Below are positions 16,867 through 25,497 of a stretch of 64,000 nucleotides of DNA, one piece after another. Origin of the DNA: Thermohalobaculum sp964576075 (GTDB lineage: Bacteria > Pseudomonadota > Alphaproteobacteria > Rhodobacterales > Rhodobacteraceae); contig CAZNTX010000010.1 of NCBI GenBank assembly GCA_964576075.1, forward strand, positions 1 through 64,000, read 5' to 3'. Numbering within the stretch: position 1 is the stretch's first letter; every line of letters starts with the position of its first letter. The position numbers and the translations under genes are program-made. Under the pieces are notes generated by a model. It searched no databases. It was given only the letters and a program-made list of their open reading frames with translations, and was not told the DNA's origin.

Positions 16867-18060
16867 TCAGCCCTTGACGGCGGCGACGATCTTCTTGGCG
16901 GCGTCGGCGAGGTTGTCGGCGGCGATGACGTCGAGGCCGGACTCGTTGATGATCTGCTTGCCGAGCTCGACATTGGTGCCCTCGAGGCGGACCACCAGCG
17001 GCACCGAGAGCCCGACGTCCTTGACCGCCGCGATCACCCCCTCGGCGATGACGTCGCAGCGCATGATGCCGCCGAAGATGTTGACCAGGATCCCCTTCAC
17101 CTGCGGGTCGGAGGTGATGATCTTGAAGGCCTCGGTCACCTTCTCCTTGGTCGCGCCGCCGCCCACGTCGAGGAAGTTGGCGGGCTCGGAGCCGTAGAGC
17201 TTGATGATGTCCATCGTCGCCATGGCGAGGCCCGCGCCGTTCACCATGCAGCCGATCTCGCCGTCGAGCGCGATGTAGTTGAGATCGAATTTCGAGGCCT
17301 CGAGCTCCTTCGGGTCCTCCTCGGTCTCGTCGCGCAGCTCGGCGATCTCCGGGTGGCGGTAGATCGCGTTCGAGTCGAAGTTCATCTTGCAGTCGAGGCA
17401 GAGGAGATTGCCGTCCTCGGTGACGATCAGCGGGTTGATCTCCACGAGCGAGGCGTCCTTCTCCACGAACATCCGGTAGAGCGTGGCGACGAGCTTGATG
17501 CACTGCTTGGCGGCGTTGCCCTCGAGCCCGAGCGCCTTGGCGACCTTGCGGCCGTGGAAGGGCATGACGCCGGTCGCGGGGTCGACGGAGAAGGTCAGGA
17601 TCTTCTCCGGCGTCTCGGCGGCGACCTCCTCGATGTCCATCCCCCCCTCGGTGGAGGCGATGAAGGAGATGCGGGAGGTCTCGCGATCGACCAGCAGCGA
17701 GAGATAGAGCTCGCGCGCGATCGCCGCGCCCTCCTCGACATAGACCCGGCCGACCTGCTTGCCCGCGGGGCCGGTCTGGTGCGTCACCAGCGTGCGCCCG
17801 AGCATCTGCTCCACATGGCCGACCGCCTCGTCCTCGCCCTTGGCGATGCGCACGCCGCCCTTCTCGCCGGCCTCGGCCTCCTTGAAGCTGCCCTTGCCGC
17901 GCCCGCCCGCATGGATCTGCGCCTTGACCACCCAGACCGGGCCGCCGAGCTCCTCGACCGCCTTCTGCGCGTCTGCGGCATCGAGCACGGCCACGCCCTT
18001 GCCGACCGGGGCGCCGTAGCCGCGGAGGATCTCCTTGGCCTGGTATTCGTGGATGTTCAT
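16867..18060 (-). CDS. sucC: Succinyl-CoA synthetase beta subunit (ADP-forming type)
   Basis: The 397-residue ATP-grasp subunit that binds nucleotide and, with SucD, makes succinate and ATP from succinyl-CoA. Visible features are MNIHEYQAKEILRGYG at the start, KAQIHAGGRGKGSFKEAE (46-63), LVEINPLIV near 200, NGAGLAMATMD near 256 and VNIFGGIMRCDVIAEGV near 315. Start ATG at 18060. A 146-base gap separates it from the upstream glycosyltransferase-like gene, leaving room for its own promoter. Confidence 0.97.
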   Translation of the reverse strand: MNIHEYQAKEILRGYGAPVGKGVAVLDAADAQKAVEELGGPVWVVKAQIHAGGRGKGSFKEAEAGEKGGVRIAKGEDEAVGHVEQMLGRTLVTHQTGPAGKQVGRVYVEEGAAIARELYLSLLVDRETSRISFIASTEGGMDIEEVAAETPEKILTFSVDPATGVMPFHGRKVAKALGLEGNAAKQCIKLVATLYRMFVEKDASLVEINPLIVTEDGNLLCLDCKMNFDSNAIYRHPEIAELRDETEEDPKELEASKFDLNYIALDGEIGCMVNGAGLAMATMDIIKLYGSEPANFLDVGGGATKEKVTEAFKIITSDPQVKGILVNIFGGIMRCDVIAEGVIAAVKDVGLSVPLVVRLEGTNVELGKQIINESGLDVIAADNLADAAKKIVAAVKG

Positions 18061-18206
18061 GAGGCTCTGATCTCCCGGTGCTTCGGCGCGGTCTCGGGGC
18101 CGCTCGCCGCGAGGAACGGATATGGACGGCCAGAGGGCCGCCCGGGATGCCAGGGGCGAGCATTAGCCCAGCCTTTAGGGCCCTTCAACCGGAAAGCCCG
18201 CCCTCC

Positions 18207-19142
18207 CTATGGGATCGGTCCGCCGAAAAGACGGACGTAGAGTCGCAGCACGCGGCGGTGGAGCCGGGGCGCGCGGGCCTTGAGCCACCGCTCGACCAGA
18301 AAGCGCTGCGGGCGCAGGAGCGCGAAGGGAGAGACCCGCGCGCCGTCCTTGATCGGATGCCAGAGCATGTTCGCCCGCCGCCCGGGGCGCGTCATGATCG
18401 GCCAGAAGCGCATGGTGCCCCCGTGGAGCCAGGTGACGGAGCGATAGAAGCGGTTGCGCATGTGGGGCGCGACATGGGGCCCGCTGCCGCCGATATCGGC
18501 GATGCGGAGCCCGGCGGTCTCCGCGGCATAGGCCCAGACCCATTCGAAATGCCCGTCCCCGCCCGCGCGATAGAAGCCGTCCACCGCCTCGAGCATCGCC
18601 GCGCTCGCCCGGAAGACGGGCAGGAACACCACCCGCGGGCAGGTCTCGGGCCCCGGCCAGCCCGGCGGCGCCTGCGAGCGCGCCTCATGCTCCCAGGCCC
18701 GGGGCCGGTCGAGATAGCCGACGCAGAGGAGATCCGCCGGCTCCCCCGCGAGCGCGGCGAAGAAGAAGGCGCCGAGATCGCCGGTGTAGTCCACATCCCC
18801 CTCGATCCCCCAGATCGCCGCATAGCCCGGATGGTCGGCCGCGAAGCGCAGGGTGACGAGATCGTTGTTGCCGGGCAGGATGCGCCACCCCTCCGCCGCG
18901 GCCTTGACCGGGTAGGGCAGCGCGAGAAGGTCGTCCCGCCCATAGACCGCGCGGCGCGGGATCCGGCGCATCGCCTCGGGAAGCGCCGCCGGATCGTCGA
19001 GATAGCAGGCAAGGAAGACGTCCGCCCACCCCTCGGCCGCCGCCTCGAGCCGGGCATGGAGGCGCGCGATCCGCGGGGTCAGGCGATGCGCGAGCAACAG
19101 GATGGCCGCCCGGTCCGGCATGGCGGCGGGCGGCGCGCTCAC
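18207..19142 (-). CDS. Glycosyltransferase-like protein of unknown specificity
   Basis: A 311-residue cytoplasmic protein. The N-terminus (AAILLLAHRLTPRIARLHARL) reads like the first Rossmann strand and helix of a GT-A fold. An acidic EGDVDYTGDL near residue 115 is placed like a nucleotide-sugar DxD motif. GDGHFEWVWAYAAETAGLR near 190 and a basic C-terminus follow. I cannot assign a CAZy family with confidence. It lies 24 bases after mdh in the reading direction and 146 bases before sucC. Confidence 0.6.
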   Translation of the reverse strand: MSAPPAAMPDRAAILLLAHRLTPRIARLHARLEAAAEGWADVFLACYLDDPAALPEAMRRIPRRAVYGRDDLLALPYPVKAAAEGWRILPGNNDLVTLRFAADHPGYAAIWGIEGDVDYTGDLGAFFFAALAGEPADLLCVGYLDRPRAWEHEARSQAPPGWPGPETCPRVVFLPVFRASAAMLEAVDGFYRAGGDGHFEWVWAYAAETAGLRIADIGGSGPHVAPHMRNRFYRSVTWLHGGTMRFWPIMTRPGRRANMLWHPIKDGARVSPFALLRPQRFLVERWLKARAPRLHRRVLRLYVRLFGGPIP

Positions 19143-19166
19143 GGGGCGGCGCAGGCCGACCGGGCC

Positions 19167-20150
19167 TCAGGCGAGGCTCTCGTCGATCCCCTTGCAGGCG
19201 GCGACGAGGCCCTGCACCGCCTCGATCGACTTGTCCATCATCACCTGCTCGTCCTTGTTCAGCGCGATCTCGATCACCTTCTCGATCCCGCCCGCGCCGA
19301 TCACCGTCGGCACGCCGACATACATCCCCTCGAGCCCGTAGGCGCCCTCGACCCAGGCCGCGCAGGGGAGCACCCGCTTCTGGTCCTTGAGATAGGCCTC
19401 GGCCATCTGGATCGCCGAGGCGGCCGGGGCGTAGAAGGCCGAGCCGGTCTTGAGGAGGCCCACGATCTCCGCGCCGCCGTCCCGGGTGCGCTGCACGATC
19501 CCGTCGAGGCGCTCCTGCGAGGTCCAGCCCATCTCGACGAGATCGGGGAGCGGAATGCCCGCCACCGTCGAATAGCGCACGAGCGGGACCATGGTGTCGC
19601 CATGCCCGCCGAGCACGAACGCGCTCACGTCCTTCACCGAGACCTTGAACTCCTCGGCGAGGAAATGGCGGAAGCGGGCCGAATCGAGCACGCCGGCCAT
19701 GCCGCAGACCTTCTCCGTCGGCAGGCCGGAGAATTTCTGCAGCGCCCAGACCATGGCGTCGAGCGGGTTGGTGATGCAGATCACGAAGGCGTCGGGGGCG
19801 TATTTCGCGATGCCCTCGCCGACGCCCTTCATCACCGCGAGGTTGATGCCGAGCAGGTCGTCGCGGCTCATGCCGGGCTTGCGCGGGACGCCGGCGGTGA
19901 CGATGCAGACATCGGCGCCCTGGATCGGGGCGTAGGAGCCGGGATTGTCCTTCTCCGTCGTCGCGCCCACGAACTTCGCGTCGAACCCGTCGACCGGCGC
20001 GCTCTCGGCGATGTCGAGCCCCTTGCCCTGTGGGATGCCCTCCGCGATGTCGCACAAGACGACGTCGCCGAGCTCCTTCAGCCCTGCGAGATGGGCGAGC
20101 GTGCCCCCGATCTGCCCGGCGCCGATCAGCGCGATCTTGGCTCTAGCCAT
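19167..20150 (-). CDS. mdh: Malate dehydrogenase
   Basis: A 327-residue LDH-like NAD-dependent malate dehydrogenase that oxidises malate to oxaloacetate. It has the NAD-binding IGAGQIGGTLAHL (residues 8-20), the substrate loop GVPRKPGMSRDDL with the Arg residues near 82-94, VICITNPLDAMV and the catalytic His in GGHGDTMVPL. ATG at 20150 follows AAGGAGAG. It leads the minus-strand TCA block, so its upstream region (20151-20320) probably holds the main promoter. I cannot define that promoter's boxes. Confidence 0.97.
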   Translation of the reverse strand: MARAKIALIGAGQIGGTLAHLAGLKELGDVVLCDIAEGIPQGKGLDIAESAPVDGFDAKFVGATTEKDNPGSYAPIQGADVCIVTAGVPRKPGMSRDDLLGINLAVMKGVGEGIAKYAPDAFVICITNPLDAMVWALQKFSGLPTEKVCGMAGVLDSARFRHFLAEEFKVSVKDVSAFVLGGHGDTMVPLVRYSTVAGIPLPDLVEMGWTSQERLDGIVQRTRDGGAEIVGLLKTGSAFYAPAASAIQMAEAYLKDQKRVLPCAAWVEGAYGLEGMYVGVPTVIGAGGIEKVIEIALNKDEQVMMDKSIEAVQGLVAACKGIDESLA

Positions 20151-20320
20151 GGCTCTCTCCTTTGCGGTTGGCCGGTGGCGGGCCCCGCGGCCGCGCCGGA
20201 CGGCACAGAAGGCGTGCCCCATCGCAGAGGCGAGATCAATCCCGTCGCGCGACCCCCGGCGCCGCGGCGGCACCGTGACGCGGGACGGCCTCCCGCGCCG
20301 CGGCCCGCCCCCGGGCAGGC

Positions 20321-20641
20321 TCAGGCCGGCTCGCCCACGGCGACCGGCGCGAGGCCCTGATAGGCCGAGCCCGCGGCGATCAGGCAGCTCACGCCGTGCG
20401 GCGTGGTGATCAGGATCGTCCAGCTGCCCGATTCGGCGTTGGCGAACACCTCGACGAGGCGGCTGTCCTGCTGCAGGCCGATGGAGCGGCGGGTCTCGCC
20501 GTATTTGCGCTCGAGATGGGCGACGATGCGCTCGCGCTCGCCGCAGCGGAGCTGCCCCTCGGCGGCGGCGGGGAGCGGCGCGGCGGCGGCCGCGAGGGCG
20601 GCGAGGGCGAGGAGCGGGGAGGGTCGCGCGGATCGGGTCAT
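20321..20641 (-). CDS. Small secreted hypothetical protein
   Basis: A 106-residue protein with a Sec signal peptide (about residues 1-28, ending PLPAAAEG) and a short mature domain containing CGERERIVAHLERKYGETRR and a second Cys in THGVSCLIAA. The two Cys could form a disulfide in the periplasm. An AAAGGA site precedes ATG 20641. I recognise no named family. It is on the same strand as mdh, 170 bases upstream of it. Confidence 0.75.
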   Translation of the reverse strand: MTRSARPSPLLALAALAAAAAPLPAAAEGQLRCGERERIVAHLERKYGETRRSIGLQQDSRLVEVFANAESGSWTILITTPHGVSCLIAAGSAYQGLAPVAVGEPA

Positions 20642-20797
20642 GGCGGTCCTTTCAGGCGCCGCGACCCGCGGGAGGATGGGACTTGCGCGGGCCGCGGGCC
20701 TTGGCGCATCTCGCTGCAACGCGGGGGATCGCCCCGCCCTTGGCCCCGCGCGTCCCGAGACCTGTCGTGCCTGAGGAAAGACGCTAGCGCGGAATGG

Positions 20798-21256
20798 TTA
20801 ACGCTCGGTTGGAGCGGGGACCGTCGGCACCCAGCAATAGCCCTCGGGGTCGAGCAGATGCGCCTCGCGGGTGCCGTGGGGCTTGTCGGCCGGCGGGGCG
20901 AGCACCGTGCCGCCCGCGGGCTCGGCGCGCGCCGCCGCCGCGTCCGGGTCGCGCCCGTAGAGGCGCAGCTCCGCCCCCGCGCCGCGCGCCTCCGCCCCCG
21001 TGAGCGCGGCGCGGAGCGGGTGGGCCGCATAGGTCCGGTCGTGGTGGAACATCCAGCGCGCGCCTTGCGCGGAGAGGATGGCGAAATCCCGGTCCCAGTA
21101 TTCGACCTCCGCCCCCAGGACCGCCGCCTGCCAGCGCGCCGCGGCGGCGATGTCGCGCACCAGGAGATTGATCCCGAGCCCGCGGGGGATCGCCCGCCCG
21201 AACCCGGCCGGATCTGGGCGCCCCTCCCCCTCCGGCGGCAGCTCCGCCTCGGCCAT
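20798..21256 (-). CDS. VOC (glyoxalase/bleomycin-resistance fold) protein
   Basis: A 152-residue single-unit VOC protein. INLLVRDIAAAARWQAAVLGAEVEYWD (residues 29-55) is the first beta-alpha-beta unit, and REAHLLDPEGYCWV near the end has the metal-ligand-like DPEG motif. Members range from lyases to isomerases to binding proteins, so the reaction cannot be told. ATG 21256 has GGAGAG six bases upstream. An earlier ATG at 21268 is less well spaced. It is divergent from the mcl2-like gene. Confidence 0.82.
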   Translation of the reverse strand: MAEAELPPEGEGRPDPAGFGRAIPRGLGINLLVRDIAAAARWQAAVLGAEVEYWDRDFAILSAQGARWMFHHDRTYAAHPLRAALTGAEARGAGAELRLYGRDPDAAAARAEPAGGTVLAPPADKPHGTREAHLLDPEGYCWVPTVPAPTER

Positions 21257-21305
21257 CGCGCTCTCCATTATGTCAATACTGCTGACCATACGCCGCCCGC
21301 AGGCC

Positions 21306-21333
21306 AGCGCAAGGCCCATTGCGCAATTTTGCG
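21306..21333. promoter_or_regulatory. Cluster of TTGCGCAA-type half-sites
   Basis: A perfect 10-bp palindrome ATTGCGCAAT (21318-21327) is flanked by GCGCAA on the left and TTTTGCG on the right, giving three or four TTGCG/CGCAA half-sites within 28 bases. It lies 50 bases before the mcl2-like ATG in a divergent intergenic region. That position and the repeated half-site suit a regulator of acetyl-CoA or propionyl-CoA assimilation. This is inference only. Confidence 0.4.
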
Positions 21334-21382
21334 TCGCCGCATAGAAGGCTCGCGCAGTTTCGAGACAAGACAGGGACGACCG

Positions 21383-22270
21383 ATGCAGACCGTGCGCCCC
21401 CGCCGCTCCGTCCTCTACATGCCGGGCTCGCGGAGCCGGGCGCTGGAGAAGGCCAAGACCCTCCCCGCCGACGCGCTGATCCTCGATCTCGAGGACGCCG
21501 TCGCCATCGCCGAGAAGGATGCCGCGCGCTCGATGGTCGCGGCCGCGGTGCGCGAGAAGGGCTTCGGCAAGCGCGAGGTGATCGTCCGCATCAACGGGCT
21601 CGACACCCAATGGGGCGAGGCCGATCTCGAGATGGCGGCCTTCGTCGGGCCGGACGCGATCCTGATCCCGAAGGTCGAGGACCCTGACACGGTCGCCTAT
21701 GTCGCCCGCCGCCTCGCCACCCTCGGCGCGCCCGACCATGTGGCGATCTGGGCGATGATGGAGACCCCGCTCGCGATGCTCCGCGCGCCGGACATCGCGG
21801 CAGCCCACCCCCGCCTCGCCTCCCTGGTGATGGGCACGAACGACCTCGTGAAGGAACTCCAGGCCGAGCATACCGAGACGCGCATCCCGGTGCTGACCGC
21901 GCTCAGCTTCTGCATCCTCGCCGCGCGGGCCTACAAGCTCGCGATCCTCGACGGCGTCTACAACGCGATCCAGGACGAGGAGTCGCTCGCCGCCTCCTGC
22001 CGGCAGGGCCGCGAGATGGGCTTCGACGGCAAGACCCTGATCCACCCCGCGCAGATCGCGGTGACCAACCGGGTCTTCGCCCCCTCCGAGGCGGAGCTCG
22101 ACCTCGCCCGGCGCTATGTCGCCGCCTTCGAGGAGGCGGAGGCGCAGGGCCGCGGGGTCGCGGTGGTCGAGGGGCGGCTCGTCGAGAACCTCCATGTGGA
22201 GAACGCCAAGCGCATGCTCAAACAGGCCGAGATGATCGCCGAGCTCGAGGCCGATCTCGCCGAGGCCTGA
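21383..22270 (+). CDS. mcl2: HpcH/CitE family, probable (3S)-malyl-CoA thioesterase
   Basis: A 295-residue TIM-barrel protein of the citrate-lyase-beta / malyl-CoA lyase family. It opens RRSVLYMPGSRSRALEKAKT, carries DALILDLEDAVA (Mg-ligand region) near 33 and VRINGLDTQWG near 70, and ends in a helical region. Length and N-terminus match the Mcl2 type, which hydrolyses malyl-CoA, more than Mcl1. The nearby mch gene supports a role in the ethylmalonyl-CoA pathway. Citrate-lyase beta is the alternative reading. ATG 21383 follows a weak GGGACGACC site. Confidence 0.8.
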   Translation: MQTVRPRRSVLYMPGSRSRALEKAKTLPADALILDLEDAVAIAEKDAARSMVAAAVREKGFGKREVIVRINGLDTQWGEADLEMAAFVGPDAILIPKVEDPDTVAYVARRLATLGAPDHVAIWAMMETPLAMLRAPDIAAAHPRLASLVMGTNDLVKELQAEHTETRIPVLTALSFCILAARAYKLAILDGVYNAIQDEESLAASCRQGREMGFDGKTLIHPAQIAVTNRVFAPSEAELDLARRYVAAFEEAEAQGRGVAVVEGRLVENLHVENAKRMLKQAEMIAELEADLAEA

Positions 22271-22349
22271 GCCCGCCCGATCCCCCTCGCGCGGCCGGCC
22301 CGGATGTGGCAAGACACCCTCGACCGATCGCAGCGAAGGACCCGCGCCA

Positions 22350-22925
22350 ATGACCCTCCTGATCCTCGGCCTGATCCTCTGGACCCTCGCCCACGGGGTG
22401 AAGATCCACGCCCCCGCGATGCGCGCGCGCTGGGTCGAAAGCGTGGGCGAAGGCGCGGTGAAGGGGGGCATGGCGGTCGCGCTGCTCGCCTCGGTGGCGC
22501 TGATGGTCCACGGCTACCAGCAGGCGGAGTACGTCGCGCTCTGGACCCCGCCGGGCTGGACCGTGCATCTCAACAACCTGCTGATGGTGATCGCGATCTT
22601 CGTCTACGGCGCGGGCGCGTTCAACGGCCATGTCCGCGCCTGGATCCGCCACCCCCAGATCACCGGCGTCAAGATCTGGGCGGCGGCGCATCTCCTGGTC
22701 AACGGCCACCTCGCCGCCGTGATCCTCTTCGGGGGGCTGCTCCTCTGGGCGGCGGCGGCAATGGTCGGGATCAACAAGCGCGACGGCAAGGGGCCGAAGC
22801 CCGCCGCCGGCCCCTGGAGCCGCGACGCGCTCCATCTCGTGGTCACGCTGGCCCTCGTCGCCGCCATCGGCTGGGTGCACAACTGGCTCGGCGTCTGGCC
22901 CTTCGCCGGCAACCCGCCGGCCTGA
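22350..22925 (+). CDS. NnrU-family membrane protein
   Basis: A 191-residue inner-membrane protein with about five helices (2-20, 35-55, 70-90, 105-135 and 155-180). It shows the NnrU/isoprenoid-methyltransferase-like pattern LWTLAHGVKIHAPAMR at the start and GHVRAWIRHPQITGVKIWAAAHLL near 93. NnrU was named from denitrification gene clusters, but its role is unclear. No nitrogen-oxide genes are near. It lies between mcl2-like and mch on the same strand and is probably in the same transcript. Confidence 0.85.
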   Translation: MTLLILGLILWTLAHGVKIHAPAMRARWVESVGEGAVKGGMAVALLASVALMVHGYQQAEYVALWTPPGWTVHLNNLLMVIAIFVYGAGAFNGHVRAWIRHPQITGVKIWAAAHLLVNGHLAAVILFGGLLLWAAAAMVGINKRDGKGPKPAAGPWSRDALHLVVTLALVAAIGWVHNWLGVWPFAGNPPA

Positions 22926-23004
22926 GGCGATTGCTGCGCTTGCGAAGGCCGTCGCGCTCTGCCAATAGCGGAGCGTGACCATGGCTGAGCAGGGGGCAGG
23001 GCCG

Positions 23005-24042
23005 ATGACCAAGACCAATCCCGGGCGGTTCTTCGAGGACTTCGCGGTCGGCGAGACCATCCAGCATCCGACGCCGCGCACGCTGACCGAGGGCGACATC
23101 GCCCTCTACACCGCGCTCTACCCGACCCGGTTCGCGCTCTATCACTCCGAGTATTTCGCCCATGCGAGCGGGCTGCAGGGCCGCCCGGTGGAGGAGCTGA
23201 TCGCCTTCCACACCGTCTTCGGCAAATCGGTGCCGGACATCTCGCTCAACGCGGTGGCCAATCTCGGCTATGCGGAGGGGCGCTTCCTCGCCCCGGTCTT
23301 CCCGGGCGAGACGCTCTCGGCCTCCTCCGAGGTGATCGGCCTCCGCGAGACCTCCAAGGGCGATGCGGGCGTCGTCTATGTCCGCACCACCGGGCTCAAC
23401 CATCGCGGCCGCGCGGTGCTGCGCTATGTGCGCTGGGTGCTGGTGCACAAGCGGGACGCGGCGAGCCCGGCGCCGGAGCCGGTGGTCCCCGACCTCGCCG
23501 CGGCGGTGGCCGCCGAGGACCTCGTGGTCCCCTACAACCTCCATTTCCGCGGCTACGACAAGGTGACCGCCGGGAGCCCCCATGTCTGGGGCGACTACGA
23601 GGTGGGCGAGAGGATCGACCATGTGGACGGGGTGATGATCGAAGAGTCGGAGCACATGATGGGCACCCGGCTCTGGCAGAACACCTCGAAGGTGCATTTC
23701 AACCCCGCCGTTCGGGGCGGCCGCCCGCGCCTCATCTATGGCGGGCACATCATCAGCCTCGCCCGCGCGCTCTCCTACAACGGCCTCGCCAACGCCCAGG
23801 TAATCGCCGCGATCAACGGCGGCAGCCACACCGCCCCGGCCTTCGCGGGCGACACGATCTACGCCTGGTCCGAAGTGCTCGACCGTGCGGAGACCTCCGA
23901 GCCCTCCGTCGGCGCGCTGCGGCTGCGCACCGTCGCCGTCAAGAACCGCCTCGCCGAGGGCTTCCCCCTCAAGGACGCGGACGGCAAATATGCCGAGGGC
24001 GTGGTGCTCGACTTCGACTACTGGGTGCTGATGCCCCGCTGA
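23005..24042 (+). CDS. mch: Mesaconyl-CoA hydratase (beta-methylmalyl-CoA dehydratase)
   Basis: A 345-residue double-hotdog (MaoC-like) enzyme that interconverts mesaconyl-CoA and beta-methylmalyl-CoA in the ethylmalonyl-CoA pathway. It opens TNPGRFFEDFAVGETIQH, has LNAVANLGYAEGRF near 85 in the first repeat, and in the second DHVDGVMIEESEHMMGTRLWQNT near 203 followed by YGGHIISLARALSYNGLANA. I prefer ATG 23005 because the family starts at the TNPGRF segment. ATG 22981 and GTG 22975 are in frame upstream. It converges with an ABC permease 3 bases away. Confidence 0.88.
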   Translation: MTKTNPGRFFEDFAVGETIQHPTPRTLTEGDIALYTALYPTRFALYHSEYFAHASGLQGRPVEELIAFHTVFGKSVPDISLNAVANLGYAEGRFLAPVFPGETLSASSEVIGLRETSKGDAGVVYVRTTGLNHRGRAVLRYVRWVLVHKRDAASPAPEPVVPDLAAAVAAEDLVVPYNLHFRGYDKVTAGSPHVWGDYEVGERIDHVDGVMIEESEHMMGTRLWQNTSKVHFNPAVRGGRPRLIYGGHIISLARALSYNGLANAQVIAAINGGSHTAPAFAGDTIYAWSEVLDRAETSEPSVGALRLRTVAVKNRLAEGFPLKDADGKYAEGVVLDFDYWVLMPR

Positions 24043-24045
24043 GCC

Positions 24046-24789
24046 TCAGCGCGCCGCCGCCGGATCGAGGGCGCCGGGCGTCGCGGCGGCGGCGGTCTTG
24101 CCGGCGGGCTGGATGTCGAGATGGCGGAGATAGCGCCGCTCGATCAGGCGGAAGACCCAGACGATGGCGAAGGTGATGAGCATGTAGAGGGCCGCCGCCG
24201 TCAGGAAGCCCTCGTAGGCCACGTAATACTTCGCGTTGAGCGTGCGCCCGGCGCCGAGGATGTCCTGCAGGGTGATGACGGAGGCCACCACGCTGCCGTG
24301 GAGCATGAAGACCACCTCGTTGCCGTATTGCGGCAGCGCCCGGCGGAGCGCGGAGGGCAGGAGGACGAGCCGCGTCACCTGCCCCTCGGTCAGCCCGAGC
24401 GCGCGGGCGCCCTCGAGCTCGCCCCTCGGCGTGGTCGCGATGGCGCCCCGGAGGATCTCGGTCGCATAGGCCCCGGAATTGAGCGAGAAGGCGATGAGCG
24501 CGCACCACCACGCCTCGCGCAGCACCGGCCAGAGGAAACTCTCCCGCACCGCCTCGAACTGCCCGAGCCCGTAATAGATCAGATAGGTCTGCACGATCAG
24601 CGGCGTGCCGCGGAAGAGATAGACATAAGCATTGATGAGCGGCGACCACCGCGAGCCGCGGCAGAGCGCGAGCGCCGAGGGCAGCGCGATGCAGAACCCG
24701 ATGGCGAGGGCGAGCGCGGTCAGGTGGAGCGTCACCCACACCCCCTCGGCGAAGAGGTCCCAGTGCTCGAGCGGGAGCGTCAGGTCCAT
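24046..24789 (-). CDS. Polar amino-acid ABC transporter permease (HisM-like)
   Basis: A 247-residue permease with about five helices. The ATPase-contact EAA loop reads LEGARALGLTEGQVTRLVLLP near 136-156. FRGTPLIVQTYLIYYG near 59 is typical of the HisM/GlnP family. It overlaps the upstream permease gene by 10 bases, consistent with translational coupling and a heteromeric channel. No ATP-binding subunit gene follows; the next gene is mch on the other strand. Confidence 0.92.
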   Translation of the reverse strand: MDLTLPLEHWDLFAEGVWVTLHLTALALAIGFCIALPSALALCRGSRWSPLINAYVYLFRGTPLIVQTYLIYYGLGQFEAVRESFLWPVLREAWWCALIAFSLNSGAYATEILRGAIATTPRGELEGARALGLTEGQVTRLVLLPSALRRALPQYGNEVVFMLHGSVVASVITLQDILGAGRTLNAKYYVAYEGFLTAAALYMLITFAIVWVFRLIERRYLRHLDIQPAGKTAAAATPGALDPAAAR

Positions 24790-25469
24790 GCGGTCTGCCC
24801 CCGGTTGACCCGCGCCTCGAGCCGCCCGAGCGCCCAGCCCGAGGCGGAGGTGATCGCCAGATAGACGAAGATCACGGCGAGGAAGAACAGGAAGGGCTCG
24901 CGCGTCGCCTTGCCCGCCTTGTCGGCGAGGCCCACGAGATCCTGCAGCCCGATCACCGAGACCACGGCGGTGGACTTGACGAGCACGAGCCAGACATTGC
25001 CGTAGCCCGGCAGCGCGAGGCGGGCGATCTGCGGGGCGAGCACCGTCCAGAGCGTCGCCAGCCGCGAGAGCCCGAGCGCATGCGCCGCCTCCCCCTGCCC
25101 CCGCGGGACCGACTGATAGGCGCCGCGGAAGGTCTCCGTCAGATAGGCGCCGTAGATGAAGCCGATGGCCGCCACCCCGGCCCAAAACTTCGAGATCTCG
25201 ATATAGGGGAGGTCGAGGGCGCCGCCGATCTGGTTCACGAGCCGCTGCCCGCCGAAATAGATGAGCAGGATCAGCACGAGATCGGGCACGCCGCGGACGA
25301 TCGTCGTGTAGACCTGCGAGAGCCCCCGCCAGAGGAGCCCGCGCGAGAGCTTGGCCGCGGCGCCGAGGACGCCGAGGGCGGTGGCGAGCCCGAGCGACAG
25401 GACGGCCAGCGAGATCGTCACCACCGCCCCCTCGCCGAGGAGGGGGGCATAGGCGAGAAGATTCTCCAT
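24780..25469 (-). CDS. Polar amino-acid ABC transporter permease (HisQ-like)
   Basis: A 229-residue partner permease with about five helices. It has VRGVPDLVLILLIYFGGQRL near 58-77 and the EAA loop RGQGEAAHALGLSRLATLWTV near 120-140. ATG at 25469, 28 bases downstream of the binding-protein stop. With the HisM-like subunit it should form the transmembrane channel for the solute delivered by the upstream binding protein. Confidence 0.92.
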   Translation of the reverse strand: MENLLAYAPLLGEGAVVTISLAVLSLGLATALGVLGAAAKLSRGLLWRGLSQVYTTIVRGVPDLVLILLIYFGGQRLVNQIGGALDLPYIEISKFWAGVAAIGFIYGAYLTETFRGAYQSVPRGQGEAAHALGLSRLATLWTVLAPQIARLALPGYGNVWLVLVKSTAVVSVIGLQDLVGLADKAGKATREPFLFFLAVIFVYLAITSASGWALGRLEARVNRGQTAWT

Positions 25470-25497
25470 CCCCCGGCCGCCCGGCCCGCGCGCGCGG

